Assembly (NCBI RefSeq): GCF_004339465.1
Contig: NZ_SMFY01000001.1
Location: 1 to 64,000, forward strand
Direction of reading: 5' to 3'
Source of the DNA: Ancylobacter aquaticus
GTDB taxonomy: Bacteria; Pseudomonadota; Alphaproteobacteria; Rhizobiales; Xanthobacteraceae
Length of the DNA: 64,000 bases
A program made the position numbers and the translations under genes. Below the pieces are notes generated by a model. That model did no database searches, was not told where the DNA came from, and saw only the letters and a list, made by a program, of their open reading frames with translations. Shown in pieces: positions 58,246 to 64,000 of this stretch. Each line of letters begins with the position of its first letter. Position 1 is the first letter of the stretch.

Positions 58246-59451
58246 TCACATTCCCTGCGCGAAGCTGCGCGGGGCCGGGCTGACGATCTGGGTGGTGCCG
58301 CCGGAAATCTGCATCACCGCCAGCCCACGCTGGTTGGTGCCGTCGGCGCGGAACCGGAAAATGCCGTCGACACCGGAGAAGCCCGAGGGGTTCTGGATCG
58401 CCGCATCGGTGATGCCGGCTTCGCCATAGCTGTTCACCAGCGCCGCCATCAGCGACACCGCATCGTGCGAGAGCGTGGTGGTGCGGACCGGCTCGCGGCC
58501 GAAGCGCCCCCGGTAGCGCGTGGCAAAGGCGCGGAAGCCTGCCGTGTCGGGCGCGGCGAAGATGCCGCCATTCATCGCAGGATTGGCGAACAGCTTGGCA
58601 TCGTCCCACAGGCCGGTACCGATGAGCTGCTTGCCGCCAAGGTTCGCGCCGGCCCCCGACAGCGCTTGAACAATCTGCGGCACGGTGTCGGCGGCGTCCG
58701 GCAGGAATACCGCATCGGCCTGCGCCACCGAGCCGGCAAGGCGGCGCGCGGCCTCTGCCGCCTGCCCGGCGCTATAGCGCTCCAGTCCGACGACGCGCCC
58801 ACCGACAGTCGGTACGGTCTCGCGAAAGGCCGCCTCGACCACCGAGCCATAGGCGTTGTCCGGTACCAGCCCGGTATAGGAGCGCCGGCCCTGCGCGGCG
58901 GCGTAACGGATCGCCCGCTCGACATCGGTCTGCGGCAGGAAGCTGAGGAGATAGACCCCCTGCGTCGCGACATTCGTGTCGGTGGAGAAGCCGACGAGCG
59001 GCACGCCGCGCTGGCGCGCCACCTGGCCGGCGGCGGCGACGGAATGGGCGAAGAGCGGGCCGATGAGGGCGCGCGCGCCCTCATCCAGCGCCTGCTGGGC
59101 CGCCGCCTGGGCGCCCGGGCCGGTGCCGCCATCATCCTTGACGATCAGCCGGATGCGCGCGCCGGCGAACTCCGACAGCGCCATTTCGGCGGCATTGCGC
59201 AGCGAGAGAGCGACCGCGCCGGCATTGCCGCTGGCGCCGAGCGGCAGGATGAGTCCGATGGGGGTGCCGGTGCCAAGGCCCGCATTGGGGTCCGGCGGCA
59301 GTTCTGGCATCGGCAGCGCTGCCTGCGGCGAACTCATCTCCGGCCCCGAGGAGCAGGCGGCCAATCCTGCCGCGCCGGCCATGAGGAGAAAGCCGCGCCG
59401 GCTGGTCCGGGCGAGGCGTGGGCGGATCGCGGCCGTGTCCTTCGCGTTCAT
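58246..59451 (-). CDS. LpoA-like penicillin-binding protein activator lipoprotein
   Basis: A 401-residue lipoprotein. An RRGFLLMAG export signal leads to the lipobox LAAC with Cys33. A type I periplasmic-binding fold follows (TPIGLILPLGASGNAGAVALSLRNAAEMAL and LIGPLFAHSVAAAGQVARQRGVPLVGFSTD). Relatives are annotated either as LpoA-like activators of class A PBPs or as amino-acid-binding proteins. Lack of an ABC transporter nearby and divergence from rsmI, as with enterobacterial lpoA, favour the first. The ATG at 59451 opens the signal peptide. Confidence 0.85.
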   Translation of the reverse strand: MNAKDTAAIRPRLARTSRRGFLLMAGAAGLAACSSGPEMSSPQAALPMPELPPDPNAGLGTGTPIGLILPLGASGNAGAVALSLRNAAEMALSEFAGARIRLIVKDDGGTGPGAQAAAQQALDEGARALIGPLFAHSVAAAGQVARQRGVPLVGFSTDTNVATQGVYLLSFLPQTDVERAIRYAAAQGRRSYTGLVPDNAYGSVVEAAFRETVPTVGGRVVGLERYSAGQAAEAARRLAGSVAQADAVFLPDAADTVPQIVQALSGAGANLGGKQLIGTGLWDDAKLFANPAMNGGIFAAPDTAGFRAFATRYRGRFGREPVRTTTLSHDAVSLMAALVNSYGEAGITDAAIQNPSGFSGVDGIFRFRADGTNQRGLAVMQISGGTTQIVSPAPRSFAQGM

Positions 59452-59681
59452 GCGGTGCGTTCGGCTCGGCTGTGCGCCCGCCACCCTGGCCGACGTCGCT
59501 GTCCCTTTTTAGGACGGCGGGACTCGCCCTGTCACCTTGCTGCCGGCCCGTTGAGCCTGAAACGTCGAAATATCCCCGCGATCGGCCACTTTTCGCGGCG
59601 CGCGTTCACCGCGCCGGAGCACGAACGGGCGCATGACGAGACGCATGACGGCGCCGCCGGGGCTCTCTACAATGCGCCGCC

Positions 59682-60614
59682 ATGACGCTTTCCTCCGATA
59701 CGCTTCCCCCTGAGACCGCCCCCGGCACGGCCGCCGCCCGCAGCTTTCGCATCGGCGCGCACAGTCTTCCCGCCGCGCGCCCGCAGCCCGGCCTCTACAT
59801 CGTCGCGACGCCGATCGGCAATCTCGGCGACGTGACGCTGCGCGCGCTTGAAACGCTGGCGGGCGCCGACATCATCGCCTGCGAGGACACCCGCATCACA
59901 CGGCGGCTGCTGGAGCGCTACGGAATCGAAACGAAGCTGGTCGCCTATCACGACCACAATGCCGAACAGGCGCGCCCCCGCCTGCTGGCCCGGCTGGCGC
60001 AAGGGGGCGTGGTGGCGCAGGTGTCGGATGCCGGCACGCCGCTGGTCTCCGATCCCGGCTACAAGCTGGTGGCGGCGGCGATCGAGGCCGGGCACCGGGT
60101 GGTCCCCCTGCCCGGCGCCTCGGCGAGCCTCGCTGCTCTCGTGGCAGCGGGCCTGCCGACCGACCGTTTCTTCTTCGAGGGCTTCCTGCCGGCCAAGAGC
60201 GGCGCCCGCCGCACCCGGATCAGCGAACTCAAGACGTTGCCGGCGACTCTCATCCTCTATGAATCGGGCCCGCGCCTGCCGGAAAGCCTCGCCGACCTCG
60301 CTGCCGGGCTTGGCCCACGCCCGGCGGCGGTGTGCCGTGAACTCACCAAGACCTTCGAGGAGGCGCGGCGCGGCACGCTGGACGTGCTCGCCGCCTTCTA
60401 TGCCGAGGCCGGCCCGCCCCGAGGCGAGATCGTGCTGGTGATCGGCCCGCCGGGGGCGCAGGAATCAAGCGCCGCCGATCTCGACGCGGCCCTCAGGGCG
60501 GCGCTCGCCACGCTCTCGGTGAAGGATGCGGCGGCGGCGGTGGCGACCGCGACCGGCCTGCCCCGCCGGGCTGTCTATGCCCGGGCGCTGGCGCTGCAGG
60601 GCGGCGATGGCTGA
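59682..60614 (+). CDS. rsmI: 16S rRNA (cytidine-2'-O)-methyltransferase RsmI
   Basis: This enzyme methylates C1402 of 16S rRNA (E. coli numbering). The product is 310 residues. LYIVATPIGNLGDVTLRALETL, CEDTRITRRLLERYGI and VSDAGTPLVSDPGYKLV are the tetrapyrrole-methylase-fold signatures. The N-terminus is about 25 residues longer than usual before the conserved segment. The stop overlaps yraN by eight bases. Confidence 0.95.
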   Translation: MTLSSDTLPPETAPGTAAARSFRIGAHSLPAARPQPGLYIVATPIGNLGDVTLRALETLAGADIIACEDTRITRRLLERYGIETKLVAYHDHNAEQARPRLLARLAQGGVVAQVSDAGTPLVSDPGYKLVAAAIEAGHRVVPLPGASASLAALVAAGLPTDRFFFEGFLPAKSGARRTRISELKTLPATLILYESGPRLPESLADLAAGLGPRPAAVCRELTKTFEEARRGTLDVLAAFYAEAGPPRGEIVLVIGPPGAQESSAADLDAALRAALATLSVKDAAAAVATATGLPRRAVYARALALQGGDG

Positions 60615-61011
60615 CAAGGCGCGGCCGGAGGAGGCCCCGCCCGAGGCGGCGCTGCGGCGGCGGCGGGCCGCCTTCGCCCGTGGCGTCGAGGCGGAGGCTG
60701 CCGCAGCGACGTTGTTCGAGGCCAAGGGCTTCGCCATTCTGGAGCGGCGCGCCCGCACCCCGCGTGGCGAGATCGACCTGGTGGCGCGGCGCGACGGGCT
60801 GGTGGTCTTCATTGAGGTCAAGGCGCGCGCTTCGCTTCGTTTCGCAGCCGAGTCGATCCTGCTGCGCCAGCGCCGGCGTATCGTTGGCGCGGCGGAAATC
60901 TATCTCTCCCGCCACCCCGAGTTGGCAGGGCTCGATATGCGGCTCGATGTGGTGCTGGTGGCCCCCGGGGCACCGCCGCTGCATCTGCCGGGGGCCTTCG
61001 AGGCGGAATGA
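60607..61011 (+). CDS. yraN: YraN (UPF0102) family putative endonuclease
   Basis: A 134-residue protein with a restriction-endonuclease-like fold. RGEIDLVARRDGLVVFIEVKAR contains the D-x-ExK metal site. The family has Holliday-junction-resolvase-like similarity but no settled role. It starts at 60607 inside rsmI. It is followed by gshB after 113 bp, a common rsmI-yraN-gshB order. Confidence 0.9.
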   Translation: MADKARPEEAPPEAALRRRRAAFARGVEAEAAAATLFEAKGFAILERRARTPRGEIDLVARRDGLVVFIEVKARASLRFAAESILLRQRRRIVGAAEIYLSRHPELAGLDMRLDVVLVAPGAPPLHLPGAFEAE

Positions 61012-61124
61012 GCGGGGGTAACGAGGCCGTGGCGCCACGCCGCGCGAGCGATTAAACAGGAAGGCGAATGCCGCCGGGCGACTCCGCCTCAGGCCGGCTC
61101 CCTCCTGTCGCAGACGGAACTCAC

Positions 61125-62066
61125 ATGAGCCTCAACGTCGCCGTCCAGATGGACCCGATCGACCGCATCAATATTGCCGGCGATTCCGCCTTCGCCCTGA
61201 TGCTGGAAGCGCAGGCCCGCGGCCATTCGCTCTCCTACTACACCACCGACCGCCTCGCGATGCGCGACGGCGAGGTGTTCGCCACCGTGCAGCCGCTGGA
61301 AGTGCGCGATGTGAAGGGCGACCATTTCACGCTCGGCGCCGCCCAGCGCGTGCGGCTCGACACGTTCGACGTGATCCTGATGCGGCAGGACCCGCCCTTC
61401 GACCTGAACTACATCACCGCGACGCATCTGCTGGAGCGCATCCATCCGCGCACGCTGGTGGTGAACGACCCCGCCCATGTGCGCAACGCGCCGGAGAAGA
61501 TCTTCGTCACCGACTTTCCCGATCTGATGCCGCCGACGCTGATCACCCGCGACCTCGATGAAATCAAGGCGTTCCGTGACGAGTTCGGCGACATCGTGAT
61601 GAAGCCGCTCTACGGCCATGGCGGCGCTTCGGTGTTCCGCCTCACCCGTGACGATCTGAATTTTGGCTCGCTCTACGACCTGTTTGCCAGCACGTTTCGT
61701 GAGCCCTGGGTGGTGCAGCGCTTCCTTCCCGGGGTGAAGCATGGCGACAAGCGCATCATCTTGGTGGACGGCGTCTTTGCCGGCGCGGTCAATCGCGTGC
61801 CGAGCGAGGGCGACCTGCGCTCCAACATGGTGCGCGGCGGGGCGGCGGCCGAAACAGACCTGACGCCGCGCGAGCGCGAAATCTGCGAGCGGCTGGGCCC
61901 AGCACTGCGCGCGCGCGGGCTGCTGCTCACCGGCATCGACGTGATCGACGGCCACCTCACCGAGATCAACGTCACCGCGCCGACGGGCATCCGCGCCATC
62001 AAAAGGATCGGCGGCCCGGACATCGCGGTGACGGTGTGGGACATGATCGAGGCCAAGCGCGCCTGA
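61125..62066 (+). CDS. gshB: Glutathione synthetase
   Basis: This enzyme ligates gamma-glutamylcysteine and glycine using ATP. The product is 313 residues. The ATP-grasp features are [39 protein letters not shown] and [13 protein letters not shown]. The ATG at 61125 opens [15 protein letters not shown]. The glutathione it makes is the cofactor of the formaldehyde pathway at the left end of the window. Confidence 0.96.
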   Translation: MSLNVAVQMDPIDRINIAGDSAFALMLEAQARGHSLSYYTTDRLAMRDGEVFATVQPLEVRDVKGDHFTLGAAQRVRLDTFDVILMRQDPPFDLNYITATHLLERIHPRTLVVNDPAHVRNAPEKIFVTDFPDLMPPTLITRDLDEIKAFRDEFGDIVMKPLYGHGGASVFRLTRDDLNFGSLYDLFASTFREPWVVQRFLPGVKHGDKRIILVDGVFAGAVNRVPSEGDLRSNMVRGGAAAETDLTPREREICERLGPALRARGLLLTGIDVIDGHLTEINVTAPTGIRAIKRIGGPDIAVTVWDMIEAKRA

Positions 62067-62118
62067 ACGCGGGGCCGGCGACGGGGGCCATCTACGGCCT
62101 TGCCCGTGAGAGATGAGA

Positions 62119-62153
62119 ACGGCACCGCCTCGATCGAGACGGTGCCGTCTTTT
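62119..62153. terminator. Terminator between gshB and DUF1150
   Basis: ACGGCACCG (62119-62127) pairs with CGGTGCCGT (62140-62148), with the inner palindrome CTCGATCGAG extending the stem. A CTTTTC run follows. It terminates gshB and, by its position, may also end the convergent DUF1150 transcript. Confidence 0.85.
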
Positions 62154-62174
62154 CATGAGCCGCGTAGCGCTGGT

Positions 62175-62459
62175 TCAGTGGACGCTGAGCGTCACCAGCT
62201 CGTTCTGCATGGCGTTGGCGATCGCCGCTTCGCGGCTGTCGGTCAGCATGATCGGCGTGCCATCGGCGGCGTGCAGGGTGAACAGCGTCAGGCCCGGCGA
62301 GAGATGGGCCTGCGGAAAGAGCTCGGCCGCCTCTTCGGAACGGATGGTACGCAGATAGGCGATGTGCCCGCCGCCGAGATTGGCGAAATCTTCCGCGGTG
62401 AGGGCGCCGGCCAGCGCCGAACCGGCGGCGGCGGGGTCGATGTGGAATTCGTTGTTCAT
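62175..62459 (-). CDS. DUF1150 family protein
   Basis: A 94-residue protein. NLGGGHIAYLRTIRSEEAAELFPQ and the C-terminal DSREAAIANAMQNELVTLSVH are the DUF1150 pattern. It is conserved next to small heat-shock genes in Hyphomicrobiales and is perhaps a companion of Hsp20, but function is not established. It lies 46 bp downstream of the Hsp20 gene in the same direction. Confidence 0.85.
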   Translation of the reverse strand: MNNEFHIDPAAAGSALAGALTAEDFANLGGGHIAYLRTIRSEEAAELFPQAHLSPGLTLFTLHAADGTPIMLTDSREAAIANAMQNELVTLSVH

Positions 62460-62505
62460 GATCGGCTACTCCTCTGCGCACAGTCGAGACCGGCTTGGGG
62501 CTGCG

Positions 62506-62928
62506 TCATTCATCCGTCGCTATGGTGATACGCCGGACGACGCGTTCCGGTTCCGGCCGAACCAATTCGACGCAGAGCAGGCCGTTCTTCAGCTCGGCAC
62601 TGATCACCCGCATGCCCTCGGCCAGCACGAAGACGCGCTGAAACTGGCGTGCGGCGATGCCACGGTGAAGAAAGACCCGCCCGTGCTCTTCGCTCTGGCG
62701 GCCACGGATGACGAGTTCCTTCTCCTCCACCGTCACCTCCAGCTGCTCGCGGGTGAATCCCGCGACGGCAAGGGTGATGCGGAGCTTTTCCGGCTGTTCC
62801 GCCGTGGCGACCCGCTCGATATTATAGGGCGGGTACCCGTCGGAACCTTTCATGACCCGGTCGAGCGCCCGCTCGACCTCGTCAAAGCCGAGCAGGAAGG
62901 GGCTCGACAGCGAGGGAATACGCGACAT
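62506..62928 (-). CDS. Small heat-shock protein (Hsp20/IbpA family)
   Basis: A 140-residue holdase chaperone. The alpha-crystallin domain (about 38-125) includes LRITLAVAGFTREQLEVTVEEKELVIRG, RVFLHRGIAARQFQRVF and the beta-9 segment NGLLCVELVRP. The N-terminal SPFLLGFDEVERALDRV and YPPYNIER are IbpA-like. The ATG at 62928 fits the family; a longer frame upstream is not conserved. No ROSE-type leader could be identified with confidence. Confidence 0.9.
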   Translation of the reverse strand: MSRIPSLSSPFLLGFDEVERALDRVMKGSDGYPPYNIERVATAEQPEKLRITLAVAGFTREQLEVTVEEKELVIRGRQSEEHGRVFLHRGIAARQFQRVFVLAEGMRVISAELKNGLLCVELVRPEPERVVRRITIATDE

Positions 62929-63137
62929 GCTCCCAAAGTCCTCGTCTGAAGCGACTTTGTGTGATGGGACCCCGTTCAGGCATCCCGTTGGAAGCGATAT
63001 GGGAGGGCGCCCGTCTTCACGCAAGACTGAGGCGCGCGCGATGGACGGCGCGAAGGGGATGTGGCGACGCCCCAAAGGGACGGACACGTGGGAGGGCGCG
63101 GGATCGACTTCCGGACCGGCTGACAGCCTCGCCGGAA

Positions 63138-63983
63138 TCAGGCGGCGTGGCGCTCGCCATTGGCCCCGAAATGATCGACATAGCGCGGGCTGATCTTTTC
63201 CACTGGCAGCACGATCAGCACATCGGTGGTGCCGAACTGGCGATCAATGACGGCGCCGCGCCCGATCTGGGCGCCGATGCGCAGATAGCCCTTGATCAAC
63301 GGCGGCAACGAGGCGAGCGCCGCCTTGGCATCCAGCGCTTCGACCGGGACGAGATCCATCGGCGCGGCATGGCGGGGCAGCGCCTGCGCCGCCCATTCGG
63401 GATCGGTGGGCGCGAAATGATGCAGGAAGGCGAGCGGCCGGGCCAGCGCCTGCGGATCGCAGCCCTCAAGGCTGGCGCAGCCGAACATCACATCGATTCC
63501 GTGGCGGCGCACATAGGCCCAGATGCCGTGCCAGAGTAGCTCCACCGTACGCTTGTTGCGATAGGGGGCGAGCACGCAGGAGCGGCCGAGCTCCAGGAAG
63601 CGCCGGTGCGGATGACGCGCCAATAGGGGGGCGATGTCGAACTCGCCGGCGGTGTAGAAACCGTCGTGACGTTCGGCGATCTCCTGGCGCAGCAGCCGGT
63701 AGGTGCCGACCACGCGCGGCACCCGCCGCCCGCGCACCATTCGGCAGGACTCATGGTCGAGCACAAGAAGGTGGTCGCAAATGCCGTCAAAGGCATCGAC
63801 ATCGCGCCGGGTGAGCCGCATGGCAGCGACCGGAGTCGCCGACATTTCCTCGTAGAACACCTCGTAGCGCAAGCGCTGGGCGCGGCGCACATCCGCCGCC
63901 GTCACCGCGAGGCGCACTTCCAGACCGCCGATCCGCCCCAGCGTCGCCGGGCCGGGCTCGCCCCGGCTGCCGCGATGGCGCAC
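63138..63983 (-). CDS. OlsB-type N-acyltransferase (GNAT superfamily, hemolysin-like)
   Basis: Similar to OlsB, which N-acylates ornithine with a 3-hydroxy fatty acid from ACP to give lyso-ornithine lipid. The GNAT-like core contains LRYEVFYEEM, DAFDGICDHLLVLD, VVGTYRLLRQE, FLELGRSCVLAPYR and DVMFGCASLEGCDP. No olsA acyltransferase is visible in this window, so other N-acylated lipids are possible. The GTG at 63983 gives 281 residues, but the frame remains open to the window edge. The true start may lie beyond it. Confidence 0.82.
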   Translation of the reverse strand: MRHRGSRGEPGPATLGRIGGLEVRLAVTAADVRRAQRLRYEVFYEEMSATPVAAMRLTRRDVDAFDGICDHLLVLDHESCRMVRGRRVPRVVGTYRLLRQEIAERHDGFYTAGEFDIAPLLARHPHRRFLELGRSCVLAPYRNKRTVELLWHGIWAYVRRHGIDVMFGCASLEGCDPQALARPLAFLHHFAPTDPEWAAQALPRHAAPMDLVPVEALDAKAALASLPPLIKGYLRIGAQIGRGAVIDRQFGTTDVLIVLPVEKISPRYVDHFGANGERHAA

Positions 63984-64000
63984 GCCGGAATAGGAACGCA

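Overview
This window is 64 kb of GC-rich DNA from an alphaproteobacterium of the order Hyphomicrobiales (Rhizobiales). Several things point there: the gene order leuS-lptE-holA-parB-parA-rsmG-mnmG-mnmE, the rho-hemJ-hemE / ppsR-maf-aroE-coaE-dnaQ / secB block, the hslU/hslV and hisB-hisH-hisA-hisF-hisE-coaA run, and the OlsB-Hsp20-DUF1150-gshB tail. Protein flavour suggests something near Xanthobacteraceae (Ancylobacter/Starkeya-like), but that is an inference. No species is claimed.

Layout. 1-5 kb: the end of a TonB-dependent receptor fused to a second beta-barrel, the glutathione-dependent formaldehyde operon frmR-frmA-fghA with a recognisable FrmR operator, and an OhrR-type regulator divergent from an exported alpha/beta hydrolase. 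5-8 kb: sulfate activation (cysD-cysNC). 8-13 kb: tRNA-Leu, a cluster of small exported proteins with an L,D-transpeptidase, an OmpR-type response regulator, a cNMP-binding protein, arfB, an SdhAF4-like factor and htpX. 13.9-17.5 kb: an accessory patch (tRNA-Thr, yeiH, its LysR regulator, an acyltransferase) closed by a 116-bp extragenic repeat. 17.5-28.7 kb: yggS, leuS, lptE, holA and the chromosome segregation and tRNA-modification cluster. 28.7-34.5 kb: a DUF255 protein, a small membrane protein, rho, hemJ and hemE. 34.5-34.9 kb: the predicted chromosomal origin. 34.9-45.6 kb: ppsR, maf, aroE, coaE, dnaQ, secB, a Tim44-like protein, mltA, smr, a small XRE regulator and the hslV-membrane protein-hslU operon. 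45.7-53.5 kb: an MFS exporter, histidine biosynthesis, coaA, alkB and an exported protein. 53.6-64 kb: grpE-hrcA, rph-rdgB-hemW, an LpoA-like lipoprotein, rsmI-yraN, gshB, DUF1150, Hsp20 and an OlsB-type acyltransferase.

The unifying theme is the replication origin and centromere. The hemE-ppsR gap has DnaA-box-like sequences next to an AT-rich patch. The genes immediately on each side point away from it. Five ParB-site (parS) sequences or close variants lie on both sides (25.0, 27.2, 27.2, 33.2 and 42.7 kb), near parA/parB. A second intergenic stretch at 30.8 kb carries a perfect DnaA box and shares a 14-bp module with the predicted origin.

Most genes are ordinary housekeeping genes. The less ordinary observations are the receptor-barrel fusion, the tandem 15-bp repeat coding for pentapeptides ahead of a signal peptide, the repeat element that supplies stop codons to both convergent neighbours, the shared origin-like module, and the membrane protein inside the hslVU operon. 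I found no CRISPR array, prophage, transposase or defence system.
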